From: Cylindrotheca closterium
Lineage: Eukaryota; Bacillariophyta; Bacillariophyceae; Bacillariales; Bacillariaceae
Direction: 5' to 3'
DNA: 64,000 nucleotides
Assembly: GCA_933822405.4 (NCBI GenBank)
Contig: CAKOGP040000001.1
Span: 381,083-445,082 of the forward strand
Shown: in pieces, positions 55,029-64,000 of the stretch
Position numbering within the stretch: the stretch's first letter is position 1
Layout: each line of letters begins with the position of its first letter
Program-made: the position numbers and the translations under genes
Notes under the pieces: generated by a model
Databases searched by the model: none
What the model was told of the DNA's origin: nothing
Seen by the model: the letters and a program-made list of their open reading frames with translations, nothing else

Positions 55029-55750
55029 CTGGTCAAAGAGACGATGCCATGCTGCGTTGCTGTTGCTTTGTCATTTTTGTGTTTCGCATAATCATGCATC
55101 TGGTGATGAGTCATGAGCGGATGGCTCTCGCTTGGTAGATTTTTTGAATCATCATCAAATCGAAAAGCTTCTGATCAAGAAAGCATCCTCAACTGGCACT
55201 AAGTTAGTATTGGTACCTGTACGTCCTTCGCTACGTCTTCCGAAGAATCAAGGCCACCTTTGCAATGATGGTTATTTTCAATTTTATAAAAAAATCATAC
55301 TGTACAGTATCAAATAATAATAAAGGCGAATGCAAGTAAGCACCAATGAGAGACACGCGTACCGAAATCCCATAAGTCAAGAATATTTTCGCGGTCAGGT
55401 CATTTCTAAAACTGTTTCCGGCGGCATTCCACATTTCTACCAATCAGAGCGGAAAGGATATACGTCATCCACTCTTCACGTCCAACCCTAAGTTGGAAGG
55501 TCAATGATATGTCTGTGGCTACCCCATAGTTTGTATTGTGCTCTCCCTACTTTCTTTGTGATCGCGGCAAGAAGCGACGTGGTCAGATGGATACTTTGTA
55601 TCTATGTCTGATTTCAACAAACCAACCACGTATGCAGGTAGATAAAGTACATGCTACTGTACGATACTGTTTTATGTTCAAGTTGCGGGACTTTTTGGCA
55701 ACTTTTTTTGTTTCATCCTTCTGCCAGAACCAAACGACAATCATAAAAAA
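55029..55750. promoter_or_regulatory. Divergent region upstream of delta-CA, 722 bp
   Basis: It contains a 14-bp perfect palindrome ATACTGTACAGTAT (55297-55310), another TACTGTA (55655-55661) and a single ACGTCA (55462-55467) resembling the CO2/cAMP-responsive elements described in diatom carbonic anhydrase promoters. No gene seen. Confidence 0.5.
55462..55467 (+). promoter_or_regulatory. Candidate CO2-responsive (CRE-like) hexamer upstream of delta-CA
   Basis: ACGTCA sits 284 bp before the proposed ATG of the carbonic anhydrase gene. In Phaeodactylum, TGACGT/ACGTCA/TGACGC elements mediate CO2 repression of CA genes. A single hexamer in 700 bp is close to chance, so this is only a candidate. 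Confidence 0.25.
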
Positions 55751-57019
55751 ATGTGCCGCCGTACCGATAACAGTATTGTCAGCGGTAAGTATCTCGCTCT
55801 TCCTTCTCATGAATTTCATCAAAGCATCTTTCGGATTGCTAATATCATACTTTTGATCCATTGATTCATTCTTTCATTCACAGAAGTTGTAAAGGACGAA
55901 GAAGATATGAGCAAATCTACCATCGTCGCTATTATCGCATTCTGCGGTGCTGTCACCGTCGCATCGCTTGTTTCTGCCATCTTGATGGGCAACCGCCTTG
56001 CCGACACTGCCGTCGCAAAAACTTCTGCTGCTGCTGGTAGCCAACCAAACATTGTCATCAACACTGGAGGAGCCACCACTGGATCCGCCGCGTCTGCTGC
56101 CATGGAAAATCTCTTTGCCAGACCCCCCCGTGCCGGTCCCAACGAGTGCGAAGGAAAGAAGATTCAAATCGATAACGTTGACTGTTTGATCGACGCCCTC
56201 GAGAAGGTCCTTCCTCAAGCTGGAGGAAACGTCACCATGGGATTCAAGGGTGAAATGGTGGTCGGACACGAACCAATCAAGACCCCATACTTCCAAAACG
56301 ACATGTGCCCCGTCAATGTCCATTGGCACTTGGGAGCTGAGCATCTTTCCGTCGGCGAATTCGATGAAATGGGTGCCGGACCAAACACCAAACCAGGAGA
56401 TTTGCGCCGCAAGCTTGCCGGAGATGAAGACGTCCGTGGTGGATTCCGCTGCCACCACTACGACGAGAACGACGAAAAGTTCACCAAGGAATACGACTGG
56501 AAGCACTGTGTTGGCATGGAAGTTGGTGAGAGCTACGAAGTTCACTGGCCCCACTCTGCTGCCGGTGCATGCGGAACCATCAACCAATACCAAACTCCTT
56601 TCTACGACGGTGTACTCTGCCGAGTTGAGGTTCTTGGCGACCTTTCCCGCCTTCCTCAACAAGTCGGTGTCCAAGGCCAAGTCTTCACCATTGTCAACGA
56701 CGAAGATTATTTCTACCCTGATCTCATGCGTGGAATGATCGTCGACGGTGAAATGGGACAAGAAATTACCAAGTACACTGGATCGACCACCGGAACCAGC
56801 CGTGACAACGAAATCTGCTCTGCCTACTCCCCAATCACTTGGCAAGTTGACCGCAAGTGCCACATGATCTCCGCCTCGTCTTTCGACAAGATGTGTGCCG
56901 ACATGAAGGCCCAACGTGATGACATGAGCGACGACCTTTACGCTCATGGATCCCGAGAACTTGTCGACAGCAAGTATGTCGCCAACAACCAGCACAACCG
57001 TGCCCTTCGTGCCAACTAA
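55751..57019 (+). CDS. Delta-class carbonic anhydrase, membrane anchored
   Basis: Two exons, 55751-55784 and 55884-57019 (389 aa). The short first exon begins ATGTGCCGCC, ends at GTAAGT, and joins in frame across a TTCACAG acceptor to EVVKDEEDMSK. If the intron were only in the 5' UTR, the protein would start at the ATG at 55907 (370 aa). A membrane segment follows (IVAIIAFCGAVTVASLVSAIL). The catalytic block MCPVNVHWHLGAEH, with its zinc-binding His residues, and YEVHWPHSAAGACG are hallmarks of the delta class (TWCA1), known from diatoms and other marine algae. The enzyme interconverts CO2 and bicarbonate; the topology suggests action on the lumenal or external face in carbon supply. Codons are strongly C-ending, as in highly expressed genes. 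Confidence 0.93.
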
Positions 57020-57483
57020 ATTCGGATCACGACAACGACTTTCGATACATCCATTTTAGGCTATTAGTAGAATTGTAGAATGTAGGTTTTAGCATCATAT
57101 ATTTAATTACCGTTTCCATTTTTAAAAGAAAAGAGAAGACTGAATAGATAGGACAATGTTTAGACTTTGACATGCCTTTGCGCCATCAGTATGGCAAGGT
57201 AGATACCGTACTTTCGACACAAGATGCAAAACCAGAAAAAGTAGAACCCTTGTGATACACAATAGTGGAAAAGCCTTGATTTATGGTGCATTTGTACAAC
57301 TAATGCAACGTAATTTAAACCGGAGCTTCTGATTGACCATCCATTACTATTCAGACTCGTACTATCATATAACGTACAACATTGAAGGAGGATCCGTGGT
57401 ATGTGTGTCGTGCGAGAAGAGTGCCAGATAAAAGATTATGATAGTACCTCGCTCGTCTCATATTGATCAAAGTTTGGAAGACC
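57020..57483. other. Convergent 3' region, 464 bp
   Basis: AT-rich 3' flanks of the delta-CA and ArfGAP-like genes. No further gene seen. Confidence 0.45.
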
Positions 57484-58890
57484 TTACTTCTTGTTACCAG
57501 AAGTGTAGGCACTCATGGAAGAGATGTTCATGTCGAGCGAATTCATGGATTGCTTGCTGTTCGCAACATATGCAGTTCCAAACCCCGATTGTCGCTGATT
57601 TCCCATCATGTTCATTCCGTTCATACCCCCCATACCACCATTGTTCATCATGTTCATGTTCATACCACCACCACCCATGCCATTGTTCATGTTCATGCCC
57701 ATCATATTTTGTTGCATCACGCGTTGTTGCTGCATCATCATTTGCTGCTGCTGCATCATCATTTGCTGTTGTTGTTGCGGAGTGTACCCCATCATGTTGG
57801 GTGGCACCTTCATCATGTTAGGCTGCTGAGATTGCATGCCGCCGCCAAAGCCAGGCTGTGCCATTCCAAAACCCATGCCCGTCGACTGTGACTTCGACTG
57901 TGATGACAAGTCCATGGAAGAAATCACGGAAGCTTTTTGTCCTCCACTGGGGTTACCCATGATGGGCTTCTTGACGGCGGGTGCTGGTACCGGAGTGGAA
58001 GCCGGAATTGAGTTCGACATTCCTGAAAAATCGGCAAAGCCGCCATCATTGGTAGATGCAGCTGGTGCAGGACTGTTGCTAATGAATCCGAATGCAGAAC
58101 CTGATGATGTGGAAGGTGCAGCTACTGGAGTTGGTGATGCCGTCGGCGGCGCCGAGGCAGGTGGTGGTTTGATGAATCCGAAAGCTGACGTTGACGCCGA
58201 TGTGGTGGTGGGTTGCGCTGCAAAAGGATCCGCGGGTTGTGGTGCTGGCGCTGCTGGAGGAGAGGAGATGAATCCAAAACCTGATTGTGATTCAGCTGGT
58301 GCAGGTGCCGAACTTCCAAAGGCGCCAAAATTGGCTTCAAATGCTGGAGCCGGTTGGCTCGAGGATGTTTGCGATGGTGTCGAAACGTCGAACAGATCAA
58401 CCGCAGGAGCCGGTGCAGGTGGTGTTACCACTGGAGCACGGACAGGAGGTGCTTGACGAGCAGCTGGTGGAGCCTGAGGCACAGCAGCAGGAGCTTGAGC
58501 TCGTGGTCCTTCATCTTCTCCATAGTATCGTTTTCGTTCGTAGGTATCGACAACAAAGCGCTTAAATACATCAATAACATCTCCATTCTTGGGCCGCCCG
58601 CCAGACCCAACAGGTGGTGCATTCTTCAGCCAAGTTCGTCTGGCATGGTCATTTCCTTTTCGTCCCAGTTCTGCCACCTCGGCGTCGTTCCAAGTCGACA
58701 TCGTCACCGACTTACATCGGTGACTAATGGCCTGATGGGAACTCTTGCAATTGCTACACACGAAAGTGTGGTACTTAATACAAATTGTGGAGAAACCAAC
58801 TTTGCTAGGCGTCTCACAGTTGACACAAACACAATTTCCTGGTAGCCTCACCAACTTTCTCAGTTGTTTCTCCGCTGGAGTGAGAGACAT
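57484..58890 (-). CDS. AGFG/AGD14-type ArfGAP-fold protein with Met/Gln/Asn-rich tail
   Basis: Single exon, 468 aa. Residues ~8-125 form the ArfGAP zinc module: CVNC ... FVCSNC, then HRCKSVTMSTW and a C-terminal helix KRFVVDTYERKRYY. The wording RCKSVTMSTW / YERKRYY matches the AGFG (HRB) and plant AGD14 subgroup, which works in endocytic or nuclear-pore-related trafficking, rather than classical ArfGAPs. The catalytic Arg that normally follows the zinc site (C-S-G-x-H-R) is replaced: KSSHQAIS. Residues ~130-330 are Ala/Pro-rich with FGF/FGFI short motifs (SGFGFISS, AFGFIKPP), resembling endocytic adaptor-binding motifs. The last ~130 residues are Met/Gln/Asn/Gly-rich, encoded by CAT/TTG-rich tracts at 57600-57790. 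Confidence 0.88.
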   Translation of the reverse strand: MSLTPAEKQLRKLVRLPGNCVCVNCETPSKVGFSTICIKYHTFVCSNCKSSHQAISHRCKSVTMSTWNDAEVAELGRKGNDHARRTWLKNAPPVGSGGRPKNGDVIDVFKRFVVDTYERKRYYGEDEGPRAQAPAAVPQAPPAARQAPPVRAPVVTPPAPAPAVDLFDVSTPSQTSSSQPAPAFEANFGAFGSSAPAPAESQSGFGFISSPPAAPAPQPADPFAAQPTTTSASTSAFGFIKPPPASAPPTASPTPVAAPSTSSGSAFGFISNSPAPAASTNDGGFADFSGMSNSIPASTPVPAPAVKKPIMGNPSGGQKASVISSMDLSSQSKSQSTGMGFGMAQPGFGGGMQSQQPNMMKVPPNMMGYTPQQQQQMMMQQQQMMMQQQRVMQQNMMGMNMNNGMGGGGMNMNMMNNGGMGGMNGMNMMGNQRQSGFGTAYVANSKQSMNSLDMNISSMSAYTSGNKK

Positions 58891-59192
58891 ACTACAAACT
58901 TTCTTCTAGTGCTCTTCTGGTAAGGATAGGCTGTTTTTCGTGCACGGTGCTAATCGACACTCTTAGAGATCTACGTCTATTCCGTTAACCTTCTGTCTCT
59001 TTGCCTCTGAAGTCAGAAGTCAGAAGCTGTCGAATTATGGTGATGACGGGCGTTGAGTGTATGACGATCAAATATTTGGGGATTGGGAGAGGGGATTGAT
59101 TTCTCGCCCCTTCTCCATGTGTCGACGTACGGACGTGCACCCCTGTTTTTTTCTTGTGAACATCAAGTCACACAATAAATGGATCGCACACC
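58891..59192. promoter_or_regulatory. Divergent promoter region, 302 bp
   Basis: Between the ArfGAP-like and HIT/GalT-like start codons; no distinct element recognised. Confidence 0.4.
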
Positions 59193-60837
59193 ATGAAGTT
59201 CAACTGCAGAGTCGCCCTTTTCATTCTGCATTTGCTTGTGGCCACATTCAAAGTTGGAAAGGCTCATCGAATACCATTACATGGATCGGCCATGGCATTT
59301 GCGGCAAGATCAAAGCCCAAGAAAAGTTCCACTGGTCAACCAGACTATCAACTAGCATCATTGGATTTGTCGCAGAAATGGTTGGAGTTGGTACGAAATG
59401 GACAGGTCGAAGCCACTGTGGAAGTTCCAGCGAGTTATAGTGATGGCGGTGATAAAAATTCTCCCGAAGAGATGCTCCGTGTAAGATATGGTGTGGCAGT
59501 ATCCAAAGAAGACGCAAACAAGTGTCAAGAGTTTGTCGAACAAGTTGAAACAGAAGAACCTCACGAAAAGATAAGAGTCATCAACGAAACTCTGGCGCAA
59601 CTTCAGTCTGATCCTTCTAAAATATCTGTGCAGTACGAGATGGACGGTGATTTTGTGGCGCAGCTGCAATTGGTTCGCACTCTGAGGCCAGCTCCGTCTC
59701 CAGGATTTGCAGGTTCGACTTCGTCCGAGCCACCGCCTTATGACGAGAAAACGGATTCCTTTGTCACTGGCCCCTTGCGATTGGAACTTCGACCTGTGGT
59801 AGGTACTGTGAAGGTCCCTGGTATGGTCACCAGATACGACATTTATCACAATGTCAGCCCAGCGGACGCAAGAGGCCATTTTCTTTTGTTGCCCACACTT
59901 TCGCTTCCAGAGCTCAATTGGAGGGGCCAAAAGTTTTTGCCTACCGATTTCACGAATATGCTATACCTAGCCAGCTCTGTTCGACCTCATGGATCCCTCT
60001 TTCTTGGCTTCAATAGTGTTGGTGCCGGGGCTTCTCAAAACGTAGGTCGAATAGATGTGGATGTATATGTTGTGCCCATTGATTCCAATCTCAATTTTTT
60101 TTCTGAAACGACAGCATATTCACTGCCACGCGTGGCCATCTCCGCCATTGCCATTTTTGAATGAACAAGAAGATGACTCCTCTCCTGTTGAGGGATGGAA
60201 CTGTTACGCAGTCTCAAAGGTCAAGTCAATTATCGACTTTTACGATTTAGATGGTGGAAACATTGAGGTGACCTATCTCAAGTATCCTTTATTTTGTGTC
60301 CAATTCTCCGCCTCCAAAGAACATCTCGATACTTTGTCCAAAGTTTTGGACTTTGCCTCGGCTGCGTTTGGAGAAGCGCCATTCAATATTGGGTTCTTGA
60401 ATCGACCGGCCATGGACGATGACGGGAATACGATGGATTCCGAAGACGATTCCTTTGTGGACGTCTACATGTTTGTCCGGTCCAAAGAAAGATCCAGTGT
60501 TCTTCCATCCCTGAAGCTCGGAGTTAGCGAAGCAATGGGTCTCTTTCATGCCCAAAGCGACGAGGAGCTGGGAGTATTGAAAGCTACTACCCCTCTCGGT
60601 GGTGCTAGAAAAGTGGAGGATGCTGGGGCTGAACACGAACATGATCACCATCACGATCACCATCACGATCATGACGATGGCCCCAAGAAAGGTCCTATGG
60701 CACAAGCATTGGAGGATATCTCCTATGTGGATAGAGACGAACTATGGAGTGCGATGAAGACTATCCTGATCGGACTAGATGCTACGATTATTGGAATTGA
60801 CGAAGAGACTTTGGAAGGAACGGACGACGGGCGGTAG
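59193..60837 (+). CDS. HIT/GalT-like superfamily enzyme with secretory or plastid leader
   Basis: Two exons, 59193-60041 and 60115-60837 (523 aa). The intron splits the active site: GASQN joins HIHCHAWPSP, giving a perfect H-phi-H-phi-H-phi-phi triad preceded by the GASQ element of GalT/Ap4A phosphorylase enzymes. These enzymes transfer nucleotidyl groups through a His intermediate. The N-terminus is a signal peptide (ALFILHLLVATFKVGKA) followed by HGSAMAFAARSK, so import into the secretory route or plastid is expected. Upstream of the site are VRPHGSLFLGFNSVG and a beta-rich N-terminal half. A metal-binding His/Asp tract (HEHDHHHDHHHDHDD) lies at ~residues 440-455. The relation to GDP-L-galactose phosphorylase is plausible, but the C-terminal half does not match it by eye. 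Substrate unknown. Confidence 0.8.
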
Positions 60838-60907
60838 TTTTTTCCTTCCAAACACCCAAACTTGAAACGTCAACCTCAAAACACGGAATCCAATCTGAAG
60901 ATTTCAT

Positions 60908-61558
60908 ATGTTGGCTCCAAGGAAGAAACTTTGGAGCACGCCTATTGGAGCCGTTGATCATGCAATCGAATGGACTCAGGCTGGTTTGAAATCAAATGAC
61001 TGTATCTGTGATATTGGATGCGGAGATGGGAGAATAATTCTTCGTTGGGCAGAATTGTATTCTGAATCATCAAAGATCGACGAATCATCCGCGAAAAGCG
61101 AGATTTCTGCTTCGAAAAATGTTTCCTTCTTGGGTATTGATGTTGATCCTGGACGAATTGAGCAATGCCAGAGCGAGCTCAAAAGGTGCAGGTCGGAAGG
61201 ATCAATTGCTGATTCCATTCAGGTGAACTTTGTGTGCGCCAATGCGCTGGATAACACTCCTGGACTACTGCGACAAGCCAATATATTTTTCCTATATCTG
61301 ATTCCTCGTGGGTTGAAATTGATTCATCCAATCTTGAAGAAGCATAAAGCTGACGCGCAACTTCCTGAACTTCAGGTGATTACTTTCATGAATAAGATAC
61401 CTGGAGAGAAACCTGAAGACAGAGCATTGGTCACCGTTGATCATCAGCCTGGAGCAGAATGGCCTCTTTATTACTACAAACTACAAGGAAATGAGCAGTC
61501 TGGTGAATTTTTGATTGGCGGAACAAAGTCATTGCAAGGAATTAAAGATGGTGGTTGA
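60908..61558 (+). CDS. Class I SAM-dependent methyltransferase, FAM173-like
   Basis: Single exon, 216 aa. The SAM-binding motif I is CDIGCGDGRIILRWAE, and the motif II acidic loop is LGIDVDPGRIEQC; motif IV region is ANIFFLYLIPRGLKLI. The opening WSTPIGAVDHAIEWTQAGLK plus (D)IGCGDGR resembles FAM173/ATPSCKMT lysine methyltransferases, which modify mitochondrial proteins, though here the order is shorter and no clear targeting peptide is seen. It lies ~70 bp downstream of the HIT/GalT-like gene on the same strand, so read-through or a shared transcript should be considered. The substrate is not known. Confidence 0.8.
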   Translation: MLAPRKKLWSTPIGAVDHAIEWTQAGLKSNDCICDIGCGDGRIILRWAELYSESSKIDESSAKSEISASKNVSFLGIDVDPGRIEQCQSELKRCRSEGSIADSIQVNFVCANALDNTPGLLRQANIFFLYLIPRGLKLIHPILKKHKADAQLPELQVITFMNKIPGEKPEDRALVTVDHQPGAEWPLYYYKLQGNEQSGEFLIGGTKSLQGIKDGG

Positions 61559-62285
61559 TGAGAAAGTTCCGTTATGACAAGACATCCCACCCAAAAGGTC
61601 ACACAATAAGCCCTTGCATGTGTGTGGAAAAAGCTATACGGCGTCAAGCATTGTCGAGAACAATGCTTCGACAGGAACCTTGAATTTCTAGTTGATCAGC
61701 AGACCAGTGATCGGATGAAACCATGGGCTTGACAAAAACGATATGGTGATTACCGTACACCACAACAAGGCAGGGTCCAGTTCGACGGCAAATAATGTTC
61801 ACTACAGCAGCAAAATTTCGATTGATTCCTACCTGTACCTCAAATGTATATGATAATCTAGTTACAAGACCATAAAGGATGCACCCATGCCTACCAGGCA
61901 GGTACCTAGTACGTGTACTACTAAGAATACTAGAGAAAACTGTATGCAATAAAAGGATCGATTGCAAATCCAATCTTGCTCGTACCGGTACCAGGGTACA
62001 GGCAGGTCGCTCGTAGATGTGACAAACACCCGTCTATTCCAGTTTGTCGTGCGTTTGAGCCACGTGGAAGCCAGGTCAAAGCTTCGTGGAATTTCGAAGA
62101 TGTGCATTTTTGAACGGTTCTCGACCCATCATTTGCAGACGTAGCTTTGGTACTTTCGAGTACGTGTTCGTGCGAAAAATGACTTGAGATATCCGCGCAA
62201 AATTCCAACCATCATTGTCAACAAAGAGTTTGAGCTTAGGTATAGTCACCAAACAACTCTGAAATAAACACAACACACATTCAAA
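61559..62285. other. Gene-free stretch upstream of BiP, 727 bp
   Basis: Includes a run of GTACC/TACCAGG-type motifs at 61880-62000 similar to those at 2.1 and 35.05 kb. Minus-strand frames of ~80-110 codons lack any protein-like pattern. This region should contain the BiP promoter. Confidence 0.5.
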
Positions 62286-63919
62286 ATGATGTTCAATAAG
62301 CTAGCTATCTCGGCATGTAAGTTTCGTCAGGAGAAGAAGCTACAATTCAAGCACCAAAGGAATGTCCAATGACCACCAATACCCAGACGCATTGAGAAAG
62401 TGGGCCTGAATCTACCTGTTGCGCATTGCACTAGAGCATCGCTGGGTCGAAGGGTCTGCACTTGGACAAGGCAGACACTGCACATTCAGCTTAGTTGCTA
62501 CGTTGGCTCGTTGGAAGGTTCCTTTGGTGCTTTGTTCAAGTATATGTTTGATCATTTCTGACGAATGCTTTTTGGTCACTCTTGTTTTGTTTGTTTCAGT
62601 GGCACTTTTGGCCATGCCTTTTGCCCGTGCTGACGAGGGTGAAGAGAAAATGGGAACCGTCATTGGAATTGACTTGGGCACCACCTACTCTTGCGTCGGT
62701 GTCTTCAAGAACGGGCGTGTTGAGATCATTGCCAACGACCAAGGTAACCGTATCACTCCTTCTTACGTCGCCTTTATGGACAATGGTGATCGTCTCGTTG
62801 GAGATGCTGCCAAGAATCAGGCCACCATCAACCCTGCCAACACTGTCTTCGATGTCAAGCGTTTGATCGGACGCAAGTACTCTGACAAGTCCGTCCAATC
62901 CGACAAAAAGCTTGTTCCATACAACATTGTTTCCGACAAGGACAAGCCCGTCATTGAGGTCACTGTCGCCGGAAAGGCCAGCACCTTCGCCCCTGAAGAA
63001 GTTTCCGCCATGATCCTTCAAAAGATGAAGGCCACCGCCGAAGTTTTCTTGGGTAAGGACATCAAGAACGCCGTCGTTACCGTCCCAGCATACTTCAACG
63101 ATGCCCAACGTCAAGCCACCAAGGATGCCGGAACAATTTCTGGTATGAAAGTCGAACGTATCATCAATGAGCCAACCGCTGCGGCCATTGCTTACGGTAT
63201 GGACAAGACTGGAGGAGAATCCAACGTCCTTGTTTTCGATCTTGGAGGTGGTACATTCGATGTCACTCTTTTGACCATCGACAACGGTGTCTTTGAGGTC
63301 TTGGCGACCAACGGAGATACTCACTTGGGTGGAGAGGATTTCGATCAACGTGTCATGCAATATTTCATCAAGATGATGAAGAAGAAGTCCGATGTCGACA
63401 TCTCTGGAGACAAGCGTGCACTTCAAAAGCTTCGTAAGGAAGTCGAGCGTGTCAAGCGTGCTCTTTCTTCCCAACAACAAGCTCGTTTGGAAATTGAGGA
63501 CTTGGCCGATGGTTTCGACTTGTCTGAGACTTTGACACGTGCCCGTTTCGAGGAACTCAACACCGATTTGTTCAAGAAGACCATGGGACCCGTTGCCCGT
63601 GTCATGGAAGATGCCGACTTGAGCAAGTCCGAGATTGACGAAATTGTCTTGGTTGGTGGATCCACCCGTATCCCCAAGGTCCAAGCCCTTATCTCTGAAT
63701 ACTTCGGAGGAAAGGAGCCATCCAAGGGTATCAACCCCGATGAAGCCGTTGCCTACGGAGCTGCCGTCCAAGGAGGAATCCTTTCAGGAGAAGGAGGTGA
63801 TGCCACCAGCGAGATCTTGTTGTTGGATGTCACTCCTCTTTCCCAAGGTATTGAGACCGTTGGTGGAGTCATGACCAAGTTGATCAACCGTGGTACCACC
63901 ATTCCCACCAAGAAGTCCC
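62286..63919 (+). CDS. BIP: ER Hsp70 (BiP), 5' part only
   Basis: Two exons lie inside the window, 62286-62316 and 62600-63919, giving the first 450 residues. The first ten codons ([10 protein letters not shown]) and the second exon ([19 protein letters not shown]) together form an ER signal peptide, which is why the short first exon is assigned. The Hsp70 ATPase domain is complete: [61 protein letters not shown] and [12 protein letters not shown], with the start of the substrate domain ([14 protein letters not shown]). The exon ends at TCC-C followed by GTAAGT (KKS-), where BiP proteins continue with Gln, so the rest and the HDEL-type ER retention signal lie beyond the window. BiP is the ER lumenal chaperone. 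Codon use is strongly biased. Confidence 0.95.
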
Positions 63920-64000
63920 GTAAGTGATGATTCTTTTTTTGTCACAATTTTTTGTGTCCTGACGACGGCACTCACATTTGTCATCCCCTTTTCACCCAAC

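Noticed and set aside
55874..56995. A 373-codon open frame antisense to the delta-carbonic anhydrase gene
   Set aside because: It mirrors a gene with strongly C-ending codons, which suppresses stops on the opposite strand. Its translation is Val/Asp/Gly-rich without domain signatures.
57600..57790. Possible CRISPR-like or satellite array in the CAT/TTG-rich tract
   Set aside because: It encodes the Met/Gln/Asn-rich tail of the ArfGAP-like protein in frame; there are no regular spacers.
61644..62276. Several 66-109-codon minus-strand frames upstream of BiP
   Set aside because: Overlapping frames with no domain; the area contains repeat-like GTACC motifs and is the expected promoter.
62596..63771. 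A 391-codon open frame antisense to BiP
   Set aside because: Same cause: biased codons of a highly expressed Hsp70 gene leave the complementary frame open. The sense strand has unambiguous Hsp70 motifs.

Overview
This window reads as nuclear DNA of a diatom or a very close photosynthetic stramenopile. The main pointers are a delta-class carbonic anhydrase, several short presequences that end in the A-x-A-F type motif used for import into the complex plastid, a nuclear gene for a bacterial-type IF-2 with such a presequence, short GT-AG introns (mostly about 60-100 bp), dense packing with many head-to-head pairs, and a selenocysteine-pathway enzyme. No virus, transposon, CRISPR array, rRNA or tRNA gene was recognised. 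I identified 26 protein-coding genes. Almost all exon joins were derived by hand from splice consensus plus reading-frame and domain continuity.

Layout. 0-14 kb: a partial Ser/Arg-rich membrane protein (-), a DUF2256 zinc-binding protein (-), a CIA30-domain protein (+), a very large four-exon SET methyltransferase of the plant ATXR3/SDG2 type that also carries HMG-box, CW zinc finger and Tudor-knot modules (-), and a tiny plastid-targeted protein (-). 14-24 kb: a CNX1-like molybdenum cofactor fusion (+), a GPLG-repeat plastid protein (-), an alpha/beta hydrolase (-), a 2-oxoglutarate oxygenase (+) and SepSecS (-). 24-31 kb: a long coiled-coil protein (+), a type II membrane protein with an SGNH-like segment (+) and a SET-domain protein of the Rubisco-LSMT type (-). 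31-42 kb: kinesin-13 (-), a six-repeat helicase-associated (HA) domain protein (-), galactokinase (-) and the FACT subunit SSRP1 with two HMG boxes (+).

42-54 kb: a plastid fibrillin/PAP protein (+), gamma-glutamyltranspeptidase (-), organellar IF-2 (+), an AAAP amino-acid transporter (-) and a membrane-anchored protein with fourteen propeller-type repeats arranged as 7+7 (-). 54-64 kb: a basic protein with a Tudor/PWWP-like start (-), delta-carbonic anhydrase (+), an AGFG-type ArfGAP-fold protein (-), an HIT/GalT-like enzyme (+), a small class I methyltransferase (+) and the 5' part of ER Hsp70/BiP (+), cut by the window end.

The genes do not form one pathway. Recurring themes are chromatin (ATXR3-like, SSRP1, Tudor-like protein), plastid proteins (CIA30, IF-2, fibrillin, GPLG-repeat, HA-repeat, 90-aa protein), inorganic carbon and cofactors (delta-CA, CNX1-like), and secretory or surface proteins (BiP, GGT, propeller protein, SGNH-like protein). 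The strongest leads for new biology are the multi-reader SET enzyme, the CNX1 fusion whose G domain has lost its signature, the 14-repeat propeller protein, the GPLG-repeat protein, the HIT/GalT-like enzyme, and a TACAGTA/TACTGTA heptamer that seems concentrated in gene-free stretches.
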